Under the pieces are notes generated by a model that did not search any database, was not told where the DNA came from, and was given only the letters and a program-made list of their open reading frames with translations. Shown here in pieces: positions 53,113 to 62,422 of a DNA stretch of 64,000 bases. Position 1 is the stretch's first letter; each line of letters opens with the position of its first letter. This DNA comes from Corynebacterium sp. Marseille-P4321 (GTDB lineage Bacteria > Actinomycetota > Actinomycetes > Mycobacteriales > Mycobacteriaceae). The DNA lies in assembly GCF_903645305.1 (NCBI RefSeq), contig NZ_CAHJXO010000001.1:248001-312000 (forward strand), written 5' to 3'. Made by a program: the position numbers and the translations under genes.

Positions 53113-54147
53113 ATGCCCATCGCAACCCCCGAGGTTTACAACCAGATGCTGGACACCGCCAAGAAGGGCGGTTTCGCGTTCCCGGCGATCAACTGCACCA
53201 GCTCCGAAACGATCAACGCCGCGATCAAGGGTTTCGCGGAGGCTGAGTCGGACGGCATCATCCAGTTCTCCACCGGTGGCGCGGAGTTCGGCTCTGGCCT
53301 TGGTGTGAAGAACAAGGTCGCAGGCGCCCGCGCGCTCGCGGCGTTTGCGCATGAGGTCGCGGAGCACTACGACGTGAACATCGCGCTGCACACCGACCAC
53401 TGCCAGAAGGAGGTGCTCGACGAGTACGTCCGCCCGCTGATCGAGATCTCGCAGGAGCGTGTGAACGCCGGCGAGCTGCCGCTGTTCCAGTCGCACATGT
53501 GGGACGGCTCCGCTATCCCGATCGACGAGAACTTGGAGATCGCTCAAGAGCTGCTGGCGAAAGCGAACGCGGCGAACATCATCCTTGAGGTTGAGATCGG
53601 CGTCGTCGGCGGCGAGGAGGACGGCGTTGAGGCGAAGGCCGGCGCGAACCTGTACACCGACGAGGCGGACTTCGAGAAGACGATCGACGCACTCGGCACC
53701 GGCGAGAACGGCCGCTACCTGCTGGCCGCCACCTTCGGCAACGTGCACGGCGTGTACAAGCCGGGCAACGTGAAGCTGCGCCCGGAGGTGCTCGACCTGG
53801 GCCAGAAGGTTGCCGCGAAGAAGCTCGGCTTGGAAGACGGCGCGCAGCCGTTCGACTTCGTCTTCCACGGCGGCTCCGGCTCCGAGAAGGAGAAGATCGA
53901 GGAGGCGCTGCGCTACGGCGTGGTGAAGATGAACGTGGACACCGACACCCAGTACGCGTTCACCCGCCCGGTCGCGGCGCACATGTTCGAGAACTACGAC
54001 GGCGTGTTCAAGATTGACGGCAACGTGGGCAACAAGAAGGTCTACGACCCGCGCTCTTACCTGAAGAAGGCGGAGGCCGGCATGTCCGAGCGCGTCGTGG
54101 AGGCGTGCCAGGACCTGCACTCGGTGGGTAAGTCCGTGTCCAAGTAG
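53113..54147 (+). CDS. fda: Fructose-bisphosphate aldolase, class II
   Basis: A 344-residue zinc aldolase of glycolysis and gluconeogenesis. AGGAGG lies 8 nt before the ATG. Zinc and substrate residues fit ALHTDHCQKE, GVVGGEEDGV, ATFGNVHGVYK and VFHGGSGSEKE. KMNVDTDTQYAFTRP is also characteristic. Length matches the family. A strong terminator follows at 54168. Confidence 0.98.
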   Translation: MPIATPEVYNQMLDTAKKGGFAFPAINCTSSETINAAIKGFAEAESDGIIQFSTGGAEFGSGLGVKNKVAGARALAAFAHEVAEHYDVNIALHTDHCQKEVLDEYVRPLIEISQERVNAGELPLFQSHMWDGSAIPIDENLEIAQELLAKANAANIILEVEIGVVGGEEDGVEAKAGANLYTDEADFEKTIDALGTGENGRYLLAATFGNVHGVYKPGNVKLRPEVLDLGQKVAAKKLGLEDGAQPFDFVFHGGSGSEKEKIEEALRYGVVKMNVDTDTQYAFTRPVAAHMFENYDGVFKIDGNVGNKKVYDPRSYLKKAEAGMSERVVEACQDLHSVGKSVSK

Positions 54148-54167
54148 GCATTTGCTTATCGACGACT

Positions 54168-54195
54168 AAAGGTGCCGCACCCCGGCACCTTTTTT
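54168..54195 (+). terminator. Intrinsic terminator of fda
   Basis: AAAGGTGCCG (54168-54177) and CGGCACCTTT (54183-54192) form a 10-bp stem with a 5-nt loop and a run of six T. The dispersed 11-mer lies directly before it (54154-54164). Confidence 0.93.
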
Positions 54196-54217
54196 CACGC
54201 CTAGACTGAGCTGAATC

Positions 54218-55435
54218 ATGGCTACGCAGAAAAAGCAGACCGGCAAGCAGCGCATGAGCACGCGCGAGCGGCTGCAGCAGGTGGATAAGTCGCTGCAGTC
54301 GCGGTTCAAGCGTGTGCGCAAACGGCTGCTGCCCATTTTGCAGACGGGCCTTGCCGCTGGGCTGGCGTACTGGCTGGCGCATTCGGTAGTGGGGCACCCG
54401 CAGCCGTTTTTCGCGCCGATTTCGGTGGTGATCATCGTCGGCATGTCCGGCGGCGACAGGCTGACGAAGTCGTTGGACATGGCGCTCGGTTGCATCCTGG
54501 GCGTGCTGGTGGGCGACTTGTTGTTCTACCGGCTGGGCGACGGCGGTTGGCAGATCGCGGTGATTGTCGCCGGGTCGCTTTTGATCGCGTCGTTCTTCTC
54601 CAAGTCGGTCCTGGTGAATAACCAGGCGGCGATCGGCGCGATCCTCATCGCCACGATCATGCCGCCGGACGCCGAGGTCACGGGCATCGACCGCACCGTG
54701 GATGCGTTCATCGGCTGCGCGGTGGCGATCGCCACGATTGCGCTCATCCCGCAGGCGCCGCTGGCTTCCGCGCGCGCAGAGGTGTCGAAGGTGATGGGCA
54801 TTATGTCTTCAGTGCTTGACGACGTCGCCGACGGCCTGCGCGACCGCGACCCCAAAATCATCGACGAAGCACTCGATCTCATCCGCGGCTCCCAGACCGG
54901 CATCGATGATTTGGCGGCCGCCGTGAAGTCCGGCGAGGAGGCCTCTACGGTCTCGCCGTTTCTGTGGGGGCAGCGGCGCTACATGCAGTCGCTTTCGCGG
55001 GTGATCCCGCCGGTGGATAACTCCGTGCGCACCACCCGCGTGCTGGCGCGCAGGGCGCGTGTGCTTGTGGAGGATAACGACACCGTCTCCGACACCCAAG
55101 TCGAAATCCTGGACAGCCTGGCCCACGTATGCCTCGAGCTTTCCGAGGTCTACGACGTCAACTCTCGGCAAGCCCAAGCCCAGGTGATCCCGCAGTGCGT
55201 GAACGATCTGCGCGCAGCGGCCCAGCGCGCCGGCATGGACGTGGTGACCGACAACCCCAACACCCCCGACGGTGCCGACCCAGTGCTCTCCGCGTACGCG
55301 ATCCTCGCGCAGACCCGGTCCCTGATCGTGGACCTGCTGCAGGTGTGCGGTATGTCGCGGGAGTCCGCACTGGCGGCGCTGGCACCGACCTCCACCACGC
55401 CGCGCTACAAGCCGGAGTCCTTCGACTTCGACTAG
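54218..55435 (+). CDS. Aromatic acid exporter/FUSC-type membrane protein
   Basis: A 405-residue protein. The N-terminal half has about six hydrophobic helices (ILQTGLAAGLAYWLAH, PISVVIIVGMSGGDR, MALGCILGVLVGDLLF, AVIVAGSLLIASFF, AIGAILIATIM, FIGCAVAIATIALIP) with the V-G-M-S-G-G-D-R type loop of ArAE/FUSC proteins. The C-terminal half is a cytoplasmic helical domain. Transport substrate unknown. It follows fda in C. glutamicum too, by my recollection. Confidence 0.85.
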   Translation: MATQKKQTGKQRMSTRERLQQVDKSLQSRFKRVRKRLLPILQTGLAAGLAYWLAHSVVGHPQPFFAPISVVIIVGMSGGDRLTKSLDMALGCILGVLVGDLLFYRLGDGGWQIAVIVAGSLLIASFFSKSVLVNNQAAIGAILIATIMPPDAEVTGIDRTVDAFIGCAVAIATIALIPQAPLASARAEVSKVMGIMSSVLDDVADGLRDRDPKIIDEALDLIRGSQTGIDDLAAAVKSGEEASTVSPFLWGQRRYMQSLSRVIPPVDNSVRTTRVLARRARVLVEDNDTVSDTQVEILDSLAHVCLELSEVYDVNSRQAQAQVIPQCVNDLRAAAQRAGMDVVTDNPNTPDGADPVLSAYAILAQTRSLIVDLLQVCGMSRESALAALAPTSTTPRYKPESFDFD

Positions 55436-55440
55436 CGCGT

Positions 55441-55461
55441 GCACGGGCCCCGCGCCCGTGC
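55441..55461 (+). terminator. GC hairpin after the FUSC-type gene
   Basis: GCACGGGC (55441-55448) and GCCCGTGC (55454-55461) pair perfectly over a 5-nt loop, 5 bp past the stop. There is no U-run. Confidence 0.5.
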
Positions 55462-55835
55462 GGTGCGTCCCTCCGCCCCCGCGCCTGGCTGCCCGACCCG
55501 TGGAAAGGGCCGTTCGACGCCTGCGGGAAGTGGCGCGTGCGGGGCCGCCGGAGGCCGTTGGGGGCTCGGAAAATAGTTGCGTAAAGCTTGAGGGCCGATC
55601 TGCGCATGCGAAACGACGAAGATGCTGGTCAGAGTGATTTTTGGAAAGGTGGAGGTGTCGCAAAATGGAATCCGGAAAATATGTTCCGGTTCCAAAAATC
55701 TGAGTGAGTGTTCTTGGCGCGAGGAAAGCCGAACGGCGCAAGCGTAAGGGGAGCCGGTCGGCGCGAGCGCGCGGGGCAGCGCGCGAGGCGGGGCAGCGCG
55801 AGGGGAGAGCGGATAGCGAAGCGCACACGAAAGAA
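55462..55835. other. Intergenic region with an AT-rich structured island
   Basis: No gene is seen. An 11-bp perfect inverted repeat (GATTTTTGGAA 55636-55646, TTCCAAAAATC 55690-55700) encloses an inner CCGGAA/TTCCGG hairpin (55672-55677 with 55684-55689). A further GGAAAATAGTT element lies near 55568-55578. Function unknown. Confidence 0.5.
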
Positions 55836-55864
55836 CCCCGGCTGGGAATCAATCCCAGCCGGGG
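55836..55864 (-). terminator. Intrinsic terminator of the PRC-barrel gene
   Basis: A 12-bp perfect stem (55836-55847 with 55853-55864) and a 5-nt loop. On the minus strand it is followed by TTCTTTCG. It lies 48 bp past the stop. Confidence 0.85.
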
Positions 55865-55912
55865 CTCGAAGCCTTGCGACCGCTACTAGAGAGAAGCTCT
55901 AGCGGCTAGTGC

Positions 55913-56740
55913 TTAGCGGTTGTCGCGGATGTCGCGGCCAGCCTCGCCCTCGACGATGCCGTCGGTCTCGAAGCGCTCCTTGCGGACCTCCTCGGAAACA
56001 CGCTCGGTGTCCTGAACGGTGTCCTTCTCCAAGGAGACCTTCTCCACCGGCACGGACTCCTTGGAAACGTTCACGCGGTCCTCGTGCAGGGTCACGGAAG
56101 CCTCCTGCTCGCCGATGTTGCCGTCGTAGTTAGCGCGGTCAGCGTCGGTGATCGGCTCGCGAACAACGCGGACCTCTTCACGCTCAACCGGAACCTCAAC
56201 GGTCTCGGTCTCGTTCACGACGTACTTGCGCAGGTTCACCTGGCCGGTCTCAACACGGTCCTTGGAGACGTTGAGCTGCTCCTCGGAACGGATGATCTCG
56301 CCGTTCTCGTCGCGCGGAGCCTCAGCGCGGTCGGTCTCAACACGCTCGCCAGCAGCGTAGCCAGCGCCAGCAGCGCCTGCGGCCGGAGCGGCACCACGCT
56401 GGTTGGTCTCGTAGGTGGTGACGTCCTGGGTCTCGGTCAGGCCGTAGTGGCGGTAGAACGCCTCCTGGTCCTCGGTGGTGAGGTGGCCGTTCTCGTCCAG
56501 ATCCGGAGCGTCGTTGATGCGCTCCTTCGGGAAGGCCAGGCGCAGCTCGCCGTCGCGCAGGGTGTGGCCGCGCAGCGGAACGATGGAGTCGCCGGAGCCG
56601 AAGCCAGCGTCGACGGAAACGAAGTCCGGCTGGCCGGTGGTGTCGTTCACGTACACGTCCTTGACGGCGCCGACCTTCTCGCCGTCAACGTCGACAGCGG
56701 TGGCGTTTGCCAGGTCCTCAATGCGGTTGTAATCAGCCAT
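55913..56740 (-). CDS. PRC-barrel and DUF2382 stress-type protein
   Basis: A 275-residue cytoplasmic protein. The start ATG (56738-56740) has AAGGAG 9 nt upstream; a 14-residue in-frame extension is rejected for lack of a site. The N-terminal PRC-barrel (about 5-80) contains GEKVGAVKDVYVNDTTGQPDFVSV. An Ala/Gly linker (about 115-130) and a C-terminal DUF2382 region (about 155-260) follow, with repeated VxxSKDRVETGxVxLRKYV and EEVRVVREP patterns. This is the YsnF/AvaK-type stress domain. It is highly charged and has its own terminator, which fits a stress-induced gene. Confidence 0.9.
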   Translation of the reverse strand: MADYNRIEDLANATAVDVDGEKVGAVKDVYVNDTTGQPDFVSVDAGFGSGDSIVPLRGHTLRDGELRLAFPKERINDAPDLDENGHLTTEDQEAFYRHYGLTETQDVTTYETNQRGAAPAAGAAGAGYAAGERVETDRAEAPRDENGEIIRSEEQLNVSKDRVETGQVNLRKYVVNETETVEVPVEREEVRVVREPITDADRANYDGNIGEQEASVTLHEDRVNVSKESVPVEKVSLEKDTVQDTERVSEEVRKERFETDGIVEGEAGRDIRDNR

Positions 56741-57050
56741 GGTTCTAAATCTCCTTGCATGTTCTGTTTGCTGGAACATCACCTAACGTAATGACCCACA
56801 CCACACAACGTCTGAACGACCGTCCAACTTTAAGGTTCGGCCGGATTTATTGCTGCAAGCGCGGAGAGTTTCCGGTAGCCCGGCACGGCACCCCATGACC
56901 AGCGCAAATATTGAGCGGAATTGCTAGCGACGGCCCAGTGTGCGGCCCGCCCTTATCTCATGCGCATAACGGAACGCGCGGAAAACGCCCCAAAAATTGC
57001 CGATGTGATATAAAACACACCCGGGTTCCTGAGAAGCGCGCGCGGCCGAA
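56741..57050. other. Intergenic region upstream of the PRC-barrel gene
   Basis: A 310-bp stretch with no gene found. It should hold the promoter of the PRC-barrel gene and the 3' end of the next minus-strand transcript. I saw no clear promoter boxes or hairpin. Confidence 0.5.
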
Positions 57051-57815
57051 CTACGAGCCCCGCACGGCCTGAATGTCGCGCAAATGGCGGTAGAAGGTGA
57101 CGCGGTTGACGGGGCGTGGGCGGGCGGAGCCGTCGATAAGCACTGCGATGTCCTCGCCGCCGGATTGCACGGCTCGGCCGGTGAGTACGCGTGAGTCGTC
57201 GACGGCAACCTTGCGGAAGGGGCGTTTGACCAGCGCTGCGGCGGCCATACCCGGAGCGTCGACGAGCGGAACGAGGCGTGCGCCGCGCCCGGAGGAGTAC
57301 AGAAGCGTCTCGGAATCCACGATCACTTCGCCGACGTACTCGCCGCCGCCGGCGCGGGTGAGCTCCGCGGAACCGGCCACCACCTCGCCGAAATCCGTGC
57401 GCACGCAGGGGATCGGGCGCACGTCACCGGACATGGCCAAAGAAACGGACTCGGCGCCCCAGATCAGCGCAGCCGGCGAGGAGGGGTCCACGGGCACGTA
57501 CGCCACCTCGATCCACATGTTGTCCGCGCGCATGAGTCGCGTCAAAACCAGCCCCAGCGCGCGGTCGGTACCGGAGACGATCACGCGCAGCGGCTCCTCA
57601 GGCTGCTGCGGCGCAAAGTCCGGGGCGCCCATGTGGGCGACGTCCGGCATGCGTTGAATTTCGTCCAGTGACGGTGTCGGATCGACCGGAAGGGCTCCGC
57701 GGGCGGCGGTGTCGAGGAATTTGAGGTCGCGTTGCGGGGGCTCGTCGATAAGCAAATGCTCCTCAACCCCCGGGATGGAAACCCCTGAACCGCACGCACA
57801 ATGAATAAGTTTCAT
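57051..57815 (-). CDS. Conserved corynebacterial hypothetical protein divergent from purA
   Basis: A 254-residue protein starting [15 protein letters not shown] (ATG 57813-57815). An ATG-like upstream start (57824) is possible. Two N-terminal cysteines (CACGSG) are followed by a Pro-rich linker, an alpha/beta domain (about 70-200: [19 protein letters not shown]) and a basic C-terminus ([16 protein letters not shown]). I do not recognise a named family. Its start lies 54 bp from purA's ATG, so promoters must overlap. Confidence 0.75.
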   Translation of the reverse strand: MKLIHCACGSGVSIPGVEEHLLIDEPPQRDLKFLDTAARGALPVDPTPSLDEIQRMPDVAHMGAPDFAPQQPEEPLRVIVSGTDRALGLVLTRLMRADNMWIEVAYVPVDPSSPAALIWGAESVSLAMSGDVRPIPCVRTDFGEVVAGSAELTRAGGGEYVGEVIVDSETLLYSSGRGARLVPLVDAPGMAAAALVKRPFRKVAVDDSRVLTGRAVQSGGEDIAVLIDGSARPRPVNRVTFYRHLRDIQAVRGS

Positions 57816-57826
57816 GCGGCTCACGC

Positions 57827-57832
57827 TACAAT
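57827..57832 (+). promoter_or_regulatory. Candidate -10 element of purA
   Basis: TACAAT lies 37 bp before the purA start codon. No good -35 box is present at 16-18 bp. It is 12 bp from the divergent gene's start. Confidence 0.45.
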
Positions 57833-57868
57833 ATGCCCGTTCAAGGCCCTATATATAAGGAGCATGTG

Positions 57869-59158
57869 ATGTCCGCGATCATTATCGTCGGCGCCCAGTG
57901 GGGGGACGAGGGGAAAGGCAAGGCCACCGACATCCTCGGCGGGCAGGTTGATTACGTGGTGAAACCCAACGGCGGCAACAACGCCGGGCACACCGTTGTG
58001 GTGGGCGGGGAGAAGTACGAGCTGAAGCTGCTGCCGGCCGGTGTGCTCAGCGAGAACGCCACCCCGATCCTGGGCAACGGCGTGGTGATCAACCTGGAGG
58101 CGCTGTTCGAGGAGATCGACGGGCTGGAGGCCCGCGGCGCCAACGCTTCGCGCCTGCGCGTGAGCTCGAACGCGCACCTGGTGGCGCCGTACCACCAGAC
58201 GCTGGACCGCGTGCAGGAGCGCTTCCTGGGCAAACGCGCGATTGGCACCACCGGTCGCGGCATCGGCCCCACCTATGCGGACAAGGTTGCGCGCGTGGGG
58301 CTTCGCGTGCAAGACATTTTCGACGAGTCCATCCTCCGACAGAAAATCGAATCCGCCCTGGACGTAAAAAACCAGATGCTGGTGAAGATGTACAACCGCC
58401 GCGCCATCAGCGTCGAAGAGACCATGGACTACTTCGGCCGCTACGGCGAGCGCCTTACCCCGATGGTGATCGAGGCGGAGCTGGAGCTCAACCGCGCGCT
58501 GGACGAAGGCAAGCACGTGCTCATGGAGGGCGGCCAGGCCACCATGCTGGACGTGGACCACGGCACCTACCCATTCGTCACTTCCTCCAACCCGACCGCC
58601 GGCGGCGCGTGCGTGGGCTCCGGCATCGGCCCGACGCGCATCACCGCCAGCTTGGGCATTGTCAAGGCGTACACCACCCGCGTGGGCGCGGGCCCGTTCC
58701 CCACCGAGCTCTTCGACAAGTGGGGCGAGTTCCTGCAGGTCACTGGCGGCGAGGTTGGTGTGAACACCGGCCGCACTCGCCGCACCGGCTGGTACGACAG
58801 CGTGATCGCGCGCTACGCCAGCCGCGTCAACGGCTTCACCGACCTGTTCTTGACCAAGCTGGACGTGCTCACCGGCATCGGCGAGATCCCCATCTGCGTG
58901 GCCTACGACGTGGACGGCAAGCGCTTCGACGAGATGCCGCTGACCCAGACCGACTTCCATCACGCCACACCCATCTACGAGACGATGCCTGCCTGGGACG
59001 AGGACATCACCGAGTGTCGCGAGTTCGAGGACCTGCCGCAGAAGGCGCAGGATTACGTGCTGCGCCTCGAGGAGCTCTCCGGGGCCCCGATTAGCTACAT
59101 CGGCGTGGGCCCGGGCCGAGATCAGACCATCGTGCGCCAGGATGTGATGGAGCGGTAG
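57869..59158 (+). CDS. purA: Adenylosuccinate synthetase
   Basis: A 429-residue enzyme. It makes adenylosuccinate from IMP, aspartate and GTP. I chose ATG 57869 with AAGGAG 6 nt upstream over ATG 57833. The P-loop GDEGKGK and catalytic Asp/His (WGDEG, GHTVV) are present. IMP contacts fit [15 protein letters not shown], and the aspartate loop fits [13 protein letters not shown]. The length is typical. The last 71 codons are duplicated, at roughly 87% DNA identity by eye, 459 bp downstream. Confidence 0.98.
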   Translation: MSAIIIVGAQWGDEGKGKATDILGGQVDYVVKPNGGNNAGHTVVVGGEKYELKLLPAGVLSENATPILGNGVVINLEALFEEIDGLEARGANASRLRVSSNAHLVAPYHQTLDRVQERFLGKRAIGTTGRGIGPTYADKVARVGLRVQDIFDESILRQKIESALDVKNQMLVKMYNRRAISVEETMDYFGRYGERLTPMVIEAELELNRALDEGKHVLMEGGQATMLDVDHGTYPFVTSSNPTAGGACVGSGIGPTRITASLGIVKAYTTRVGAGPFPTELFDKWGEFLQVTGGEVGVNTGRTRRTGWYDSVIARYASRVNGFTDLFLTKLDVLTGIGEIPICVAYDVDGKRFDEMPLTQTDFHHATPIYETMPAWDEDITECREFEDLPQKAQDYVLRLEELSGAPISYIGVGPGRDQTIVRQDVMER

Positions 59159-59404
59159 GGATGGCTAAGGTGTATCTGGGCAACCCAGCGCATAGTCGAG
59201 GGAAAGCGCTGCACCTGGTTCGATCCGTGTATTGCTCCAACCCTGGAAACAACGTTTAAGCCTTGGGGCGAACCTGAGCTTGGAAAGAGAAAACCGGCTA
59301 TCCCTGCCTAGCAGGGAAGTCCTCCCCTGGAGGACTTATCGCCGGTTGTCTCGATTATGGCTTGGCAAGCGACGCTTGTCGATAGGTACTTTTCGGGTTG
59401 TTCC
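59159..59404 (+). mobile_element. 246-bp insert between two purA 3' ends, possible TnpB-element remnant
   Basis: The segment is bounded by the purA stop and the start of the duplicated purA end. It carries the three-way-junction fold at 59292-59347. A short frame before it reads TFKPWGEPELGKRKPAIPA and stops, which loosely recalls the C-terminus of TnpB (IS605/IS607) proteins, whose genes end next to a structured omega RNA. Without alignment this is only an inference. Confidence 0.3.
59292..59347. ncRNA. Compact three-way-junction fold
   Basis: The outer stem is AACCGGC/GCCGGTT (59292-59298 with 59341-59347). It encloses hairpin TCCCTGC-CTA-GCAGGGA (59301-59317) and hairpin AGTCCTCC-CCT-GGAGGACT (59318-59336). 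All three stems are perfect and both loops are three bases. The design suggests a functional RNA or a single-stranded transposon end. Confidence 0.4.
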
Positions 59405-59617
59405 CAAACCGACTTCCACCACGCGGTGCCGATCTACGAGACGATGCCAGCCTGGGACGAGAACATCACCGAATGCCGCACCTTCGAGGACCTGCCCGCC
59501 AAGGCGCAGGATTACGTGCTGCGGCTTGAGGAGCTCTCGGGCGCGCCGATTTCCTACATCGGCGTCGGCCCTGGCCGCGATCAGGCCATCGTGCGCCAGG
59601 ACGTGATGGAGCGGTAG
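59405..59617 (+). pseudogene. Duplicated, diverged 3' end of purA
   Basis: It encodes the last 70 residues of PurA and the stop, colinear with 58946-59158 without gaps. About 25-30 of 213 bases differ, mostly at third positions. The open frame could start at ATG 59357 but has no PurA catalytic part and no reason to be made. Confidence 0.9.
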
Positions 59618-60280
59618 TTCGGGATTGCGCCGGGGATCGGGGCTTTTGCTTATCGACGGCTCCTTGCCCCACGTGGACCCCGGACGCTGCGGGCGAGCCG
59701 CCTTTAACCCCGATGTGGGGTGAAATGGGGTGCCCTGCGGACTCACATTTTCAGCTCAGGTAACCGGGGTGTGCCCAGGCCTCGTTGAGGGGCTTGCGCA
59801 GGGTAACAGTCAGTTCGGGGTGGAGCGTGGCGGCGGGGTTCTGCGACCGCCTCCGCGGGGTGGTGACGGGTCGGGGCAGCTCACGTGCGAGATTGTTGAA
59901 CGATTTTTGGCGGCGGCTGTCCCGTTCGAGAGGCCGCAGCGTCTCGCGCTTGGCGGGTGTTGCGGCCGTGAATCGTCGCGGTTGAGCGCGGGGTGTGCGC
60001 GGGCGCCCGCTCAGTGAAATCTCATCAATCCGGGCGGCGAGGGCAGAGGGTTGCTGTTTGTCGTTTGAATAAACCCAGTTCGGAGGCATTTCCGTGCGGG
60101 TGTAGCATTTCTGCGTATTTCTTTAACGGATGTCGATTAAAGGAAATCCCAGGCATTGTCACAACTCTTTGACAGGCGTAGTGTTTTGCCTGTCAGACTT
60201 CTGCGACAGTTGTTCAACAATGTGGTTGTGGAAGAACTGCCGCCCCTCTTCTTTTCCACACTTTCTCGAAGGGAACTGCC
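59618..60280. promoter_or_regulatory. 663-bp intergenic region before the giant surface protein
   Basis: No convincing gene is present. One dispersed 11-mer lies at 59648-59658. A perfect inverted repeat TGACAGGC/GCCTGTCA (60170-60177 with 60188-60195) begins within TTGACA (60169-60174), a possible -35 box, about 85 bp before the surface-protein start. This may be an operator or an RNA hairpin. Confidence 0.4.
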
Positions 60281-62422
60281 TTGAAGAAGAACTACATCGC
60301 CCGCCGGCGCGGTACCTCCGTAGCCGCAGCGGCACTTTCCATTGCGCTTATCGCCCCGTTCGCGCAACCGGTTGCGTTTGCGGCGGACACGCCGAATGCG
60401 GTTACCCAGCCGGCAGCGGGTTCGGCTGACGACGAGACGAACAACCAGAACAACGCCATCAACGTCGACGCTTTCGACGAAGCGCTTTATGGCCAAAACG
60501 CGATCCAAAACGCGAACCAGTTGTCGTCCGCACAGGGTATCGCGAAAGATGTGATCTCCGGTCGCTACAACCAGCTGGTTAAACTTCCGGCCGGTCAGCT
60601 CACCGCGACGTACGACGGATGCCCCGCACCCCCGGAAGGCCAAAAGGTATACCTGCAGTGGTACGACACTGACGGCGCGGTCTCTCCGATCTACGTCACC
60701 CAGTCTCACAACGGCGTCCCCGGTATTGCTGGCACTGGTGGAGACGGCATCTTCGCGTTCAGGCTTCCCAAGTGGACCGACGGTGCTGGCAAAGAACACC
60801 ACTACAGGGCTCTGACGGGACAGCGGTACCGCATTTGGACCGAGCCGTTCGACCACCCGGAAACCGGAAACCGGATGGTCCCGATGCGCGTTTCTCCTGG
60901 CGTTGCGCAGCGACGCTACGCTTTTGGGTCTGGTGACGGCACGGGCCAGTTCCCGGGCGCAGTCGGCACCAACGGCAACGTTCAGCGCAACGCTGTGTGG
61001 GTTATGGAAAAGCAGCTGCCCGGCGAGGACCGCTATATGCTGGCCCAGGATCCGGCGAAGATCACCCAAACTGGTCCGGATGATGTGCTCGCGCGGCCTG
61101 CGTCGCAAAATCTTGCTGGCGATTTCAAACCGGTATCTGGCCGAGTGTGGTTGGAAACCAACCAGAACCCTGCCCTCCTCCAGGGCCCGTTCGATACGGC
61201 GGAACCTGGTGCGGCAGGGTACAAGGTCTACACATCGTTCACCGACCCGAAGTACATCGCCGATTTCAAGAGGATCCGTAATGAACCCGCGCAGACTCGT
61301 TCCAAGCTGACGAAGGAATTCATCGAGCAGAACCCCGACGCGGTTGCCTTCACCGCAGTGGCTGAAACCAACAAGGACGGCTACTACACCCAGAAGGTGC
61401 CAAGCGACATCTTTGATGCTGCAAAGTACGGTATCGACGCCTACCGCAAGTCCTACATCTATTCGTGGGTTGAGTCGCCGACCGGTGAAATCGTGACCAC
61501 CCACACGAACCAGTTTGAACCGGTCTTCGGGTACTGGATGGACTCGCAGCAATGGGCGTCGGGTGCCACTCCCGGGCCCGATCTCGGGTTCCCGAACCGC
61601 GTGTACAACTGGAACTTCGCAGTGATGCCGGACTTCCGGGCCGACATCACAATCACGAACTACAACACCACCGACAATCCCGCATTCGTAGGTGGTGCCC
61701 CTGCTCAGGCTGCGATCACGGGCGACTTCACGCCGGGCAACACCAAGGTTGTGTGGCGCGTCAACGGCAGTGAGAAGAAGAGCTGCGACATCGATAGCTC
61801 GGCCGATCTCAAGGGCTGCGAGACCTTCGATATCCCGGCTGACGCGAAGCAGGGTGACGTGGTGCAGGTCCAGCTGGTCACCGGAAACTCGGTCATCTCG
61901 GCGGATTCGTTTGTGATTCGCGAGGAATACCCGTTCTGGAACGACGTGAAGCGCCCGGTGCCGAAGGGTAACAGTTTTGAGGAGCTCATCGTTCCGATTC
62001 CGAACGCTGTGCCTGACGGGCAGGCGTGGAATTGGCCGGCGAACCTGGTCTTCGAAGTGCAGCGCAACGGGGAGACGCTCCGCCCCGCGTACGGCAGCAA
62101 GCCCGTGCCGAGCAATGCCTCGCAGGCGCCGACAGACGACAGCGACTACATGATCTACCTCGGCCCGAACCCGGGTGAAGCTGACGGCGGCTCGATTGCG
62201 TTCTTGCCGAACCCGGCGCTGGGTATCAAGGCCGGCGATGAGTTCGAGATCATCGCTCGCAACGGAAACAAGGAGTTCGACCGCGTCACTGTCCGCTACG
62301 TTGGCCAGTCGGACAGCTACGACCCTGGGTACGACACGGTGAGCACCCCGAAGGGCAAGCCGACGAAGTCGGGTAAACCGGTTTTCACTGATGCAAACGA
62401 TAACGAGTGGATCCTTCGCTGA
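60281..62422 (+). CDS. Giant surface protein, N-terminal part up to a frameshift
   Basis: It starts at TTG 60281 with GAAGGGA 7 nt upstream. The signal peptide core is RRRGTSVAAAALSIAL, almost the same as in the 25133 protein. The N-terminal domain with QWYDTDGAVSPIY, TGQRYRIW and NPDAVAFTAVAETNKDGYY matches that paralogue. It continues through beta domains to residue 713, then meets TGA at 62420-62422. The next frame continues the same protein, so the gene is interrupted by an apparent single-base loss near 62410-62419, unless this is a sequence error. Confidence 0.85.
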   Translation: MKKNYIARRRGTSVAAAALSIALIAPFAQPVAFAADTPNAVTQPAAGSADDETNNQNNAINVDAFDEALYGQNAIQNANQLSSAQGIAKDVISGRYNQLVKLPAGQLTATYDGCPAPPEGQKVYLQWYDTDGAVSPIYVTQSHNGVPGIAGTGGDGIFAFRLPKWTDGAGKEHHYRALTGQRYRIWTEPFDHPETGNRMVPMRVSPGVAQRRYAFGSGDGTGQFPGAVGTNGNVQRNAVWVMEKQLPGEDRYMLAQDPAKITQTGPDDVLARPASQNLAGDFKPVSGRVWLETNQNPALLQGPFDTAEPGAAGYKVYTSFTDPKYIADFKRIRNEPAQTRSKLTKEFIEQNPDAVAFTAVAETNKDGYYTQKVPSDIFDAAKYGIDAYRKSYIYSWVESPTGEIVTTHTNQFEPVFGYWMDSQQWASGATPGPDLGFPNRVYNWNFAVMPDFRADITITNYNTTDNPAFVGGAPAQAAITGDFTPGNTKVVWRVNGSEKKSCDIDSSADLKGCETFDIPADAKQGDVVQVQLVTGNSVISADSFVIREEYPFWNDVKRPVPKGNSFEELIVPIPNAVPDGQAWNWPANLVFEVQRNGETLRPAYGSKPVPSNASQAPTDDSDYMIYLGPNPGEADGGSIAFLPNPALGIKAGDEFEIIARNGNKEFDRVTVRYVGQSDSYDPGYDTVSTPKGKPTKSGKPVFTDANDNEWILR

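Noticed and set aside
59357..59617. 86-codon frame as a small functional gene
   Set aside because: Its last 70 residues are a copy of the PurA C-terminus without the catalytic part; better read as a duplicated fragment.
59751..60089. 112-codon minus-strand frame before the giant surface protein
   Set aside because: Arg/Pro-rich, with no ribosome site, recognisable domain or neighbour support.
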